Below, piece after piece: positions 1 to 5,797 of a DNA stretch of 9,128 nt. The translations under genes were made by a program, and so were the position numbers. Where the stretch lies: the NCBI GenBank assembly GCA_041689775.1, contig JBDNFP010000032.1, positions 1-9,128 on the forward strand. The letters are read 5' to 3'. The notes beneath the pieces were generated by a model. The model was not told the origin of the DNA and made no database searches. It saw only the letters and a program-made list of their open reading frames with translations. The DNA comes from JBDNFP01 sp041689775 (GTDB taxonomy: Bacteria > Bacteroidota > Bacteroidia > Cytophagales > Spirosomataceae). Numbering within the stretch: the first letter of the stretch is position 1; each line of letters opens with the position of its first letter.

Positions 1-132
1 GACTTGGCCGCCCAGCTCGGTCCACACTTGGTCGAAGTCCTTCTCGTGCTGGTAAAAGTCAGCCGAGTTTTCCAGCGACTTGATTTGCTCGTACTTGCTG
101 AGGGCCAGGGCCACGAATTCTGATTCTGTCAT
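1..132 (-). CDS. N-terminus of a transposase-like protein (partial)
   Basis: An ATG at 132-130 opens a minus-strand frame that stays open for 44 codons to the window edge. The peptide starts MTESEFVALALSKYEQ and contains DFYQHEKDFDQVW followed by TELGG. From memory, this pattern (a short helical start, then F-Y-x-x-E-K-x-F, then W-x-x-L-G) is typical of the amino terminus of transposase proteins of ISKra4-like elements common in Cytophagales and cyanobacteria, but I cannot confirm it by search. The start codon is preceded on the coding strand by a run of nine C, with no ribosome binding site. It lies 164 bp downstream of xylB in the same direction, where a xylose isomerase gene would often be. 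The catalytic part lies outside the window, so whether the gene is intact cannot be judged. The open frame is likely real; the family call is tentative. Confidence 0.55.
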   Translation of the reverse strand, partial: MTESEFVALALSKYEQIKSLENSADFYQHEKDFDQVWTELGGQV

Positions 133-296
133 GGGGGGGGGCAGGTTTTGGGTGAGTTCAAAACTCAACTTTTTTTCCCTATTTTGCAAAACTGAAATAC
201 ACCCGAAAGCTGTCAGCCGATAGCCATTAGTTTTCTTAAAACTATCTTTTAGAGATCGAAGGCAATCTACTTCCAACTCGCAGCTACAAAAGCGCC
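133..296. other. Intergenic region with a G9 run and two small hairpins
   Basis: This gap separates the xylB stop codon from the transposase-like start. It begins with nine consecutive G (133-141), which is C9 directly before the ATG on the coding strand. At 153-167 a TGAGTT/AACTCA stem with a 3-nt loop is followed on the plus strand by T7 (170-176), resembling a weak intrinsic terminator for plus-strand transcripts. At 228-244 a TAGTTTT/AAAACTA stem with a CTT loop could be a weak structure at the end of the xylB transcript. It is not followed by a clear U-tract on the minus strand. No gene is visible. The terminal inverted repeat of the left-hand element could lie here, but it cannot be recognised without the other end. 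Confidence 0.4.
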
Positions 297-1775
297 CTAT
301 AAAGCTTCCTTCCAACGGCCGTAGGCTTCCTTATATTGGTCTGCTTTGGTGGTATCGGGCTCAATAGTTTGTACGGCGGTCAGTCCCACGAAGGCCTCTT
401 CCCGGTTTTTGTAATAGCCTAAGCCTAGTCCGGCACCGCGGGCCGCTCCTTGCGCGCCGTCGGTATTGTATAGTTCTACGGTAGCCCCCGACACACTCGC
501 AAAGGTTTCGCGGAAAATCGGACTCAGGAACATGTTGGCCTCTCCGGCCCGAATATTTTTGAGTGACACGCCCAATATTTCCATAATCTCCATGCCGTAA
601 TAGAGCGAAAACACAATACCCTCCTGCGAAGAACGGATAAAATGACTCATACCGTGGCGACTAAACTGTAAGCCCTTGAAGGAAGCGCCCGGATCTTCGT
701 TGCAAAGCATCCGCTCCGCTCCGTTGCCGAAGGGTAGGCAAAGCAACCCATCCGACCCAATCGGAGCTTTGGCCGCAATGCTGTTCATTTCGGGGTACGA
801 CATCGTACCTTGCAGTAATGTATTGCGCAGCCAGCTATTCAGAATACCCGTCCCATTCACGCACAGTAATACTCCGTAACGGGGTGTACCCAGTTTGTGA
901 TTCACGTGCAAAAAGGTGTTCACCCGCGATCCCGCGTCAAATTTTGTTTGATCACTCACCCCGTAGACTACCCCCGAAGTACCAGCCGTAGCCGCCACCT
1001 CACCGGGTTCGAGTACGTTCAGCGAGAACGCGTTATTAGGTTGGTCACCGGCGCGGTAGGTGACGGGCGTGCCTACTTTCAGGCCAAGCGCCGCCGCTCC
1101 TTCGGCCGACAGCTTACCCTGATCCCCAAACGTCGGGAAAATTTGCGGTAACAGATCAGCCTCAAAGCCAAAATAATCGAGTAAAGCTCCGGATGGTTGC
1201 TCATCCAGAAAGTCCCAGAAAATACCTTCCGAAAGTCCCGAGGGCGTAGTACCTACTTCGTTGGTCATGCGCGCCGCGAGGTAGTCGCCGGGAAGCATGA
1301 ACTTATTTACTTTGGCGTAGACGTCGGGCTCGTTCTGTTTCACCCACGCCAACTTAGAAGCCGTAAAGTTACCGGGCGAATTGAGCAAATGGGGTAGTAC
1401 GATATCAGCGCCCAAGGCATCAAGGGCCGCCTTACCCACTTCCACGGCCCGGCTGTCGCACCAGATAATAGCGGGGCGCAGTACATTCATCTCCTTGTCT
1501 ACCACCACCAACCCGTGCATCTGATACGAAATTCCGATGGCCTTTACTTCGGCCGCGTCAATCCCTGATTTTTGTAACGCAGCCTTTGAAGCCAAGCAGG
1601 CGTTTTGCCACCACTGCTCAGGCTGCTGCTCCGCAAAGTCCGGCTGTGGGGCATCGATAGGCATTTCGGTTTCGGGAAAAAAGGCCGAGGCGACCGCCTG
1701 ACCGGTATCAGCGTTGAGCAGACACGCCTTCACGGACGAACTGCCCACGTCAAATCCAAGAAATACATAGTACAA
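297..1775 (-). CDS. xylB: Xylulokinase, FGGY carbohydrate kinase family
   Basis: This 492-residue protein has the usual length for xylulokinase, which phosphorylates D-xylulose with ATP to xylulose 5-phosphate and feeds the pentose phosphate pathway in the cytoplasm. The N-terminal phosphate-binding loop is DVGSSSVKACLL (residues 9-20). The sugar-binding QMHG lies at 85-88, followed by IWCDSRA (104-110). RAGDQPNN (241-248) carries the presumed catalytic base Asp244. GTSG (265-268) and the C-terminal Gly-rich DGAQGAARGAG (439-449) form the adenine-nucleotide site of the second FGGY domain. The frame is complete and ends in TAG. The in-frame start is TTG at 1775-1773. No upstream in-frame ATG or GTG was found back to about 1850. 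An out-of-frame ATG at 1768-1766 would give MYFL before shifting, which suggests a possible one-base change near the start. No isomerase or xylose transporter is adjacent. A related FGGY kinase such as ribulokinase is less likely given QMH and the overall pattern. Confidence 0.92.
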   Translation of the reverse strand: MYYVFLGFDVGSSSVKACLLNADTGQAVASAFFPETEMPIDAPQPDFAEQQPEQWWQNACLASKAALQKSGIDAAEVKAIGISYQMHGLVVVDKEMNVLRPAIIWCDSRAVEVGKAALDALGADIVLPHLLNSPGNFTASKLAWVKQNEPDVYAKVNKFMLPGDYLAARMTNEVGTTPSGLSEGIFWDFLDEQPSGALLDYFGFEADLLPQIFPTFGDQGKLSAEGAAALGLKVGTPVTYRAGDQPNNAFSLNVLEPGEVAATAGTSGVVYGVSDQTKFDAGSRVNTFLHVNHKLGTPRYGVLLCVNGTGILNSWLRNTLLQGTMSYPEMNSIAAKAPIGSDGLLCLPFGNGAERMLCNEDPGASFKGLQFSRHGMSHFIRSSQEGIVFSLYYGMEIMEILGVSLKNIRAGEANMFLSPIFRETFASVSGATVELYNTDGAQGAARGAGLGLGYYKNREEAFVGLTAVQTIEPDTTKADQYKEAYGRWKEAL

Positions 1776-1845
1776 GGGGTTAAGAGGAATAGAGGAGGTA
1801 AAGGTACTACGGGGGGGAGGGGATTTGCAAATAGGGGCAGGCTTA

Positions 1846-1855
1846 GATAGCTATC
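1846..1855. promoter_or_regulatory. Perfect 10-bp palindrome GATAGCTATC upstream of xylB
   Basis: GATAGCTATC is its own reverse complement and lies about 70 bp upstream of the xylB start. Its position would suit an operator for a dimeric regulator of xylB, but no regulator gene is visible and a 10-bp palindrome can occur by chance. A second near-symmetrical site, AGGGTGACCCT (symmetrical around a central G), follows at 1861-1871 with one base of uncertainty. Confidence 0.25.
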
Positions 1856-1875
1856 CCAAGAGGGTGACCCTTGCT

Positions 1876-1923
1876 CCCCGTGCTAGGGTTTGGCACCGGG
1901 GTACGGGTGGGTTGCCCCTACCC
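1876..1923. other. Two adjacent G/C-rich hairpins
   Basis: The first hairpin pairs CCCCGTGC (1876-1883) with GCAC and GGGG (1893-1901), with one bulged C. The second pairs GGGTGGG (1905-1911) with CCTACCC (1917-1923), with one G-U pair and a 5-nt loop. Neither is followed by a T-run on either strand, so they are not convincing terminators. They could fold in the 5' leader of a long xylB transcript, or be remnants of an intergenic repeat. Confidence 0.35.
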
Positions 1924-2064
1924 CACTGACAGCGTAGGCGAACAAACGACAAGCTTTGCGAAATATCGACCGATTGTAACTACCCCGGCAACACTTCACT
2001 ATGTAATTACCTACTTTCAGGCAGACATCTTATTATCAACACTTTAAAGCATAAAATTAACCTT

Positions 2065-2116
2065 TGCAAAAGCGTTGCAAAATGTCTGCAAAGGCTGCAA
2101 AGGTGCTTTGCAAAGC
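2065..2116 (+). repeat. TGCAAA repeat cluster with 12-bp palindrome, putative operator
   Basis: The hexamer TGCAAA starts at 2065, 2076, 2087, 2096 and 2109, that is at steps of 11, 11, 9 and 13 bp. The third and fourth copies form a perfect 9-bp tandem repeat, CTGCAAAGG (2086-2094 and 2095-2103). The last copy is embedded in the perfect palindrome GCTTTGCAAAGC (2105-2116). The cluster ends 52 bp before the lipoprotein start codon. Near-helical spacing on one face suggests repeated protein contacts, such as an activator or repressor array. Some of this motif also resembles the TTTG part of Bacteroidota promoters. The repeats are directly visible; the regulatory role is inferred. Confidence 0.5.
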
Positions 2117-2168
2117 TTTTCTAGAATTCTTTTTTCATATTGCCCGGCGTAACCACAAACCCAAATAA

Positions 2169-2459
2169 ATGAAAGCAAAATACTTACTACTCATTCTAAT
2201 TCCACTGCTCTTCGAGGGATGTACTACACCCCAATACGCCGCCAGTGAAACCTGTGATTGTCTACACGAGACATCATCTCAATGGAGAAATGACCAAAAG
2301 GCAGATGCATTCCTTCAATTTATTGAATGTGGACAGATGCAAGAGGACTATCGAAGGCAATTCACAGGAGATGAGTTAGCTACTTTCAATGCTTCTTACG
2401 ACCAATGCCTACAAGAAACCATCAAGGGCGAAATGCTTCTCTTTTTTCTAGACAAATAA
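2169..2459 (+). CDS. Small Cys-rich lipoprotein of unknown function
   Basis: This 96-residue protein begins with a lipoprotein signal peptide. It has MKAK, then a hydrophobic stretch to about residue 15, then a lipobox ending in FEGC with Cys18 as the lipidated residue. The mature part is only about 79 residues. It holds a Cys-Asp-Cys pair (C29, C31) plus C54 and C80, so four cysteines besides the lipidated one could make two disulfides in the periplasm or at the outer membrane. The rest looks helical and acidic. The ATG sits in an A-rich leader (CCAAATAA), which is normal for Bacteroidota. It is the first gene of the plus-strand operon and ends 12 bp before the DUF5685 gene. I recognise no named family, although short secreted proteins with a CxC pair are common in this phylum. 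Confidence 0.8.
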   Translation: MKAKYLLLILIPLLFEGCTTPQYAASETCDCLHETSSQWRNDQKADAFLQFIECGQMQEDYRRQFTGDELATFNASYDQCLQETIKGEMLLFFLDK

Positions 2460-2471
2460 CACATTCGCTAT

Positions 2472-3635
2472 ATGTTCGGTTTTTTCAAATTACCTCGCGA
2501 AACAGGGGTTGATCCTATTGCCGCTTCATTCAGACATAGCTACTGCGCTACCTGTAAAACACTGGGGGTATACTACGGGCAGAAAGCCCGTATACTTCTC
2601 AATCACGACTTGGTATTCCTAAGCGAACTATTCAAGTACCTGACTCATTCAGAGCAAAATAATAGTATCAAGCCTTACAAATGCCTGGACTTACCAACGA
2701 AGTCACAAGTGCCACTTTATCTACAATATACCTCTACGATAAGCCTCGTTTTAGCAAATCTAAAATTGGAAGATAAAGTTACTGATGAGAATCTCCTTTG
2801 GGCTAAACTGAGCAATAAAATCTATTCACCCGCATTTCAAAAGGCAGCGGAACAGCTTCGCTCTTGGGGTTTTCCTTATGAAAAGCTCCAAACACTAACC
2901 AAACACCAAAAGGAATTAGAAAGCACCTCCCGTGGAGTTAATAGCATTCCTGAGGTATTAGACCATTACTCTGAGCTTACGGCCCTGGCTACCTCGCTTT
3001 GTGTTAGAGAAGGAGGACGTATTCTACAATGTGATGTTGATTCATCCTCTCAACTACAGCAGTTAGGGTACGCCTATGGTAGACTCATCTATTTTATAGA
3101 CTCCGTAGAAGATCAAACCAGTGATCAGAAAAAGAATCAGTTCAACCCATTGCTCAGCCTTTCGTTAGATAAGCATAATCCCAAAACGAGTAAAGAATTG
3201 CTAACATATGCACTTGGTCTAAAGGAAGATATACTCCAAGCCATTTATGCATTACCAATTCAAGACAGCGTAGTCAAAAGTTTTGCCAGTAGTTTCATCA
3301 ATAGCTTCTGGCAATTCCAGAAAGAACACCTGACTCCTACCCCAAATATTTTGGTACCCCTAAGTTGGAAAGATCGGGTGAACCTTGCTCGACAAAAGTC
3401 AGCCATTGCTAGTCTTGAACTTCGCTGCCAACCTACCAAACGGCGAGTGAATTGGTTTACTCAAGGGCTAATAACATCAACTATTTTTATAATCGCCCTA
3501 CTGAGACCTGATGCTCCGATTAATACATATCACGAAGCAGGATTATGGGATTGTGCAAGTGATGTATGGGGATGTATCTGCCTGATTATTGGGCTAGGAG
3601 TTTTAGCAAATATTTGTTGTGGAAATAAGAACTAA
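2472..3635 (+). CDS. DUF5685 family protein
   Basis: This 387-residue protein starts MFGFFKLP and carries the family signature near its N-terminus: HSYCATCKTLG (C25, C28), then a Tyr-Gly and a hydrophobic DLVFLSELF segment. A second conserved block, GRLIYFIDSVEDQTSDQ then NPL (residues about 203-226), has acidic residues D210, E213, D214 and D218 in a pattern recalling metal-binding helices. The segment between these is mostly helical. Near the C-terminus there are two hydrophobic segments (about 329-344 and 366-382) and a Cys-rich end (C361, C368, C370, C382, C383), as in other DUF5685 members. The family function is unknown to me. The protein is probably membrane-associated or binds metal through its cysteines (inference). 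It lies between two lipoprotein genes at 12 and 21 bp, so it is probably co-transcribed with them and acts at the envelope. Confidence 0.85.
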   Translation: MFGFFKLPRETGVDPIAASFRHSYCATCKTLGVYYGQKARILLNHDLVFLSELFKYLTHSEQNNSIKPYKCLDLPTKSQVPLYLQYTSTISLVLANLKLEDKVTDENLLWAKLSNKIYSPAFQKAAEQLRSWGFPYEKLQTLTKHQKELESTSRGVNSIPEVLDHYSELTALATSLCVREGGRILQCDVDSSSQLQQLGYAYGRLIYFIDSVEDQTSDQKKNQFNPLLSLSLDKHNPKTSKELLTYALGLKEDILQAIYALPIQDSVVKSFASSFINSFWQFQKEHLTPTPNILVPLSWKDRVNLARQKSAIASLELRCQPTKRRVNWFTQGLITSTIFIIALLRPDAPINTYHEAGLWDCASDVWGCICLIIGLGVLANICCGNKN

Positions 3636-3656
3636 TCAAACTAATCTATTCATTCT

Positions 3657-4655
3657 ATGAGAATCATTTACAATTCATTACTGGCCCTTACACTTACAGG
3701 TACGTTGCTTTTAGAAAGCTGCAAAACCGTAGCACCAATTTTAACCCTACCTACCGCCCCGGGCACTACTTCTAACGCAGAAAGCTTGACAAGAGAAACC
3801 AACGAACCAAGTCAGGAATTTTATCCAAAGGTTAGTCCAGATGGTAAATATTTGCTCTATTTTGCCGCAGAAACCGAAAAGGTCGAAGTACAGAGTAACC
3901 CGAATAATGGCTACCTAGCAAAGCTATTTGAACAATCTACGGCCCCATCAAAAGTTAAGTCATCTGGTACTATTGTAAAGAAAGAAATTGGATCTCAAAT
4001 CAGAAGTCCTTTGGTCCAAGATGCCAAGGATGCCATATGGCTTCCTGATGGCTCAGGCGTTATTTTTTCATACAGAAAACCGGCACAGCCAGTCATTGTA
4101 AAAACAAATAGCAATGGCGTTGGACTAAACTATATTTCTCAGGGTGCCATGGGGTCCAACGACTCGGAGCCTAATGTTACAAAGGATGGAAGCAAAGTAA
4201 TCTTTAACACTTTGGTAGGTAGTAGTAAAATGATTTGCTCTATGAGTATCAATGGGGGAAGCTTTACTGTATTAACGGAGGGAGAACATGTATCTGTCAA
4301 CCCAGTAAATAGCGATCAGATCATTTATAATCTAACGGTAAATGGTAGAACCCAAATTTTTACTACAAATTTAAAGACAGGTCAGAAATCACAAATTACT
4401 TCGGGGGAATTTGACTGTCGTGATGGGGCATTTTCGTTTGATGGTAATTGGATCGCATACAGCTCAAATCAGGAAAGCCCGAACAGCGGAAAATACCATA
4501 TCTATATGATGAAAGTTGACGGTACGGATGTCAGACAATTGACCCAGGGAAGTACCAATGAAGGGGACCCCTGTTGGAGCCCAGATAATTGGGTATTTTT
4601 CTACTCTAATGCAGCAAGTAATTACAATATCTGGAAAGTAAAACCAAGGTTTTAA
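3657..4655 (+). CDS. TolB-like beta-propeller (PD40) lipoprotein
   Basis: This 332-residue protein starts with a lipoprotein signal peptide whose lipobox ends LLESC (Cys22). A short linker rich in Thr, Pro and Ser follows. The mature part is a run of PD40/WD40-like blades. Visible repeats are EFYPKVSPDGKYLLYFA (54-70), a blade ending LPDGSGVIFSY (129-139), SEPNVTKDGSKVIFNT (170-185), GAFSFDGNWIAYSS (257-270), and the GTDVRQLTQG block followed by DPCWSPDNWVFFYS (289-317). This is the pattern of TolB C-terminal propellers, which usually mediate protein contacts in the periplasm or at the outer membrane. It lacks the N-terminal TolB domain, and no Pal or TolQRA genes are adjacent, so it is not canonical TolB. 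It starts 21 bp after the DUF5685 gene. The IS30 element lies 27 bp downstream and probably separates it from the rest of its operon. Confidence 0.88.
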   Translation: MRIIYNSLLALTLTGTLLLESCKTVAPILTLPTAPGTTSNAESLTRETNEPSQEFYPKVSPDGKYLLYFAAETEKVEVQSNPNNGYLAKLFEQSTAPSKVKSSGTIVKKEIGSQIRSPLVQDAKDAIWLPDGSGVIFSYRKPAQPVIVKTNSNGVGLNYISQGAMGSNDSEPNVTKDGSKVIFNTLVGSSKMICSMSINGGSFTVLTEGEHVSVNPVNSDQIIYNLTVNGRTQIFTTNLKTGQKSQITSGEFDCRDGAFSFDGNWIAYSSNQESPNSGKYHIYMMKVDGTDVRQLTQGSTNEGDPCWSPDNWVFFYSNAASNYNIWKVKPRF

Positions 4656-4682
4656 TTAAAACATAACACTTTAATAATCTCT

Positions 4683-4705
4683 TGGATTCAAGTAATAAAT
4701 GCAAC
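4683..4705 (+). repeat. Left terminal inverted repeat of the IS30 element
   Basis: The repeat begins TGGATTCAAGTAATAAAT and ends GCAAC. It is the exact reverse complement of 5764-5786 over 23 bp. The bases just outside (T) and just inside (G) do not match the partner, which fixes the repeat length. Confidence 0.95.
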
Positions 4706-4716
4706 GGCTGAAAAAA

Positions 4717-4766
4717 AGCCCCCCTGCCGGGTTCAGGCCCTAGGGCCTGAACCCGGCAGGGGGGCT
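4717..4766. repeat. Perfect 50-bp palindrome inside the IS left end; minus-strand terminator-like
   Basis: Positions 4717-4741 are exactly complementary to 4742-4766, giving two 25-bp arms with no spacer and very high G+C. On the minus strand it is followed by a run of U (A7 at 4711-4717 on the plus strand), which makes a textbook intrinsic terminator for transcription leaving the element leftward. On the plus strand no U-tract follows. As RNA from upstream it would still form a very stable hairpin between the operon and the transposase start. Insertion sequences often carry such structures to block transcription or translation entering from outside; that role is inferred here. Confidence 0.8.
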
Positions 4767-4782
4767 ACGCCGGAAAACTTCA

Positions 4783-4790
4783 TACTTTTG
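4783..4790 (+). promoter_or_regulatory. Candidate transposase promoter (-7 core TACTTTTG)
   Basis: TACTTTTG matches the Bacteroidota -7 consensus TAnnTTTG exactly. It ends 19 bp before the transposase ATG, which leaves a short leader. No convincing -33 TTG is present, because the upstream DNA is the G/C palindrome. The assignment rests on the core motif and position only. Confidence 0.45.
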
Positions 4791-4809
4791 GGTTACCAAA
4801 CACTAAAAG

Positions 4810-5781
4810 ATGATGAAGAATTTGACGCTAGAACAAAGTTACAACATTTCCGCCTTGGTGAAGACGGATCACTCTCGGGGCCAGATCGCCGAGCAGATTG
4901 GTTGTAGTAAATCCACGATCAGCCGCGAGCTGCAACGCAACTGCGACAGGCGTGATAGGTCTTATTGGCCCGATTTGGCCCTAGCGTAAGACTAAGGCCC
5001 GTCACAAGGCTAAGCCCAAGAAAATACGCTTTACGGCCAGCATCGAGGCCCACGTGCGCCAGAGGCTCGAAGAAGATTACAGCACCGAGCAGATCGTCGG
5101 GGACGCCGCCCGAAAGGGAATAGATTGTGTCGCACAGGAGCGCATCTACCAGTTCTCTAGGACGACAAGAAGCAAGGCGGAAAGCTTTACCGTCATATGC
5201 GAACTAAGGGCAAGCGGTATGCCAGAAGGAGCAGTGCGAAGGGCAAAGGGGGCCAGATTGTGGGCAGGGTGGACATTGATGAGCGTCCGGCCGTCGTCGA
5301 AGAGAAGCAGCGGGTGGGCGACTTGGAGATGGATTTGGTCATCGGCCGGGGCCACAGCGACGTGCTCCTGACGATCAACGACCGGGCCACAGGAATGCTG
5401 AAAATGGCCGTACCGGAAAGTAAGGAAGCAGCCCTGGTGCAGGCCAAGGCCGTCGAATTACTGGCCGACCACAAACCGTGTTTGCACACGATTACCACGG
5501 ACAATGCGGGGCGGCCCGTGCCGTAGACTGTTATTTTGCCAGGCTTTACCATAGTTGGGAGCGCGTAGGGCGTCTTGTGCCGAGCTAATAAAAATTTGAA
5601 CGGACTGGTGCGACAGTACTTTCCGAAAGGGAGTAGTTTTGAGCGCGTAACCCAGTAGAGGGTAGACGAAGTGACGGAGAAGTTAAACCAAAGACCCAGG
5701 AAGAGATTCGGGTTTAGATCACCCGAAGAAGTTTTTCAAAACGCTACCCTAAATAACCCGGGTGTTGCATTTATTACTTGA
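4810..5781 (+). pseudogene. IS30-family transposase, multiply disrupted
   Basis: The frame opens MMKNLTLEQSYNISAL and continues into the helix-turn-helix IAEQIGCSKSTISRELQRN typical of IS30. An extra T at 4982 shifts the frame and ends it at TAA; without that T it continues AQRKTKARHKAK. Around 5156 one base is missing before a TAG (5158-5160), where a Trp is expected. The DDE region resumes with GDLEMDLVIGRG and TTDNAG, where the first two catalytic Asp are retained. About a dozen codons appear deleted after TTDN near 5510-5526, with another frame change and TAG. DCYFARLYHSWER follows, then scrambled sequence. The third catalytic Glu in the NEN motif reads Lys (ANKNLNG, 5584-5604). A further TAG at 5656-5658 interrupts the C-terminal region, which ends NNPGVAFIT with TGA at 5779-5781. 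No functional transposase can be made from this copy. Confidence 0.92.
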
Positions 5782-5786
5782 ATCCA
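5764..5786 (-). repeat. Right terminal inverted repeat of the IS30 element
   Basis: This is the exact 23-bp reverse complement of the left repeat at 4683-4705. It contains the last codons and stop of the transposase, and lies only 11 bp upstream of the start codon of the next gene. Confidence 0.95.
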
Positions 5787-5797
5787 CCAACTCAAAT

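Larger units (their letters stand above)
1776..2168. promoter_or_regulatory. Divergent intergenic region between xylB and the lipoprotein operon
   Basis: No gene is supported in these 393 bp; the open frames crossing it look like extensions of antisense shadows. The xylB-proximal side is G+C-rich and contains C/T-rich runs on the coding strand (a G7 run at 1811-1817 on the plus strand). The operon-proximal side is A+T-rich and must contain the promoters for both directions. An imperfect Bacteroidota -7 core, TAACCTTTG, one base longer than TAnnTTTG, occurs at 2058-2066. No exact -7/-33 pair was found on either strand. Distinct palindromes, hairpins and repeats within this region are listed separately. 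Confidence 0.5.
4683..5786 (+). mobile_element. IS30-family insertion sequence, defective
   Basis: This 1104-bp element is bounded by perfect 23-bp inverted repeats at 4683-4705 and 5764-5786 and contains one IS30-type transposase reading region. Its size is right for the family. The transposase stop codon lies inside the right repeat. The immediate flanks (TCT on the left, CCA on the right) do not form the 2-3 bp target duplication expected for IS30, so the insertion may be old, the flanks mutated, or the element the product of recombination. Its base composition is clearly G+C-richer than the genes on either side. The transposase is inactivated, but the intact ends could still be recognised by a transposase from another copy. 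Confidence 0.93.

Noticed and set aside
153..176. Plus-strand intrinsic terminator
   Set aside because: The stem is only 6 bp and A/T-rich, and no plus-strand gene ends before it in the window, so it is mentioned only within the intergenic entry.
676..1850. Plus-strand open frames opposite xylB
   Set aside because: They lie antisense to a well-supported FGGY kinase and show no recognisable motifs or leaders.
4650..4661. 12-bp palindrome TTTTAATTAAAA over the TolB-like stop codon
   Set aside because: It is a low-complexity A/T palindrome with no G/C stem, and is not convincing as a terminator or operator.
5193..5552. Minus-strand open frames opposite the transposase
   Set aside because: They are antisense shadows of a G+C-rich coding region. 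The IS30 motifs read on the plus strand.
5762..5797. GTG start at 5762 for the propeller protein
   Set aside because: It would translate the IS terminal repeat and put 12 extra residues before a standard signal peptide that begins at the ATG at 5798.
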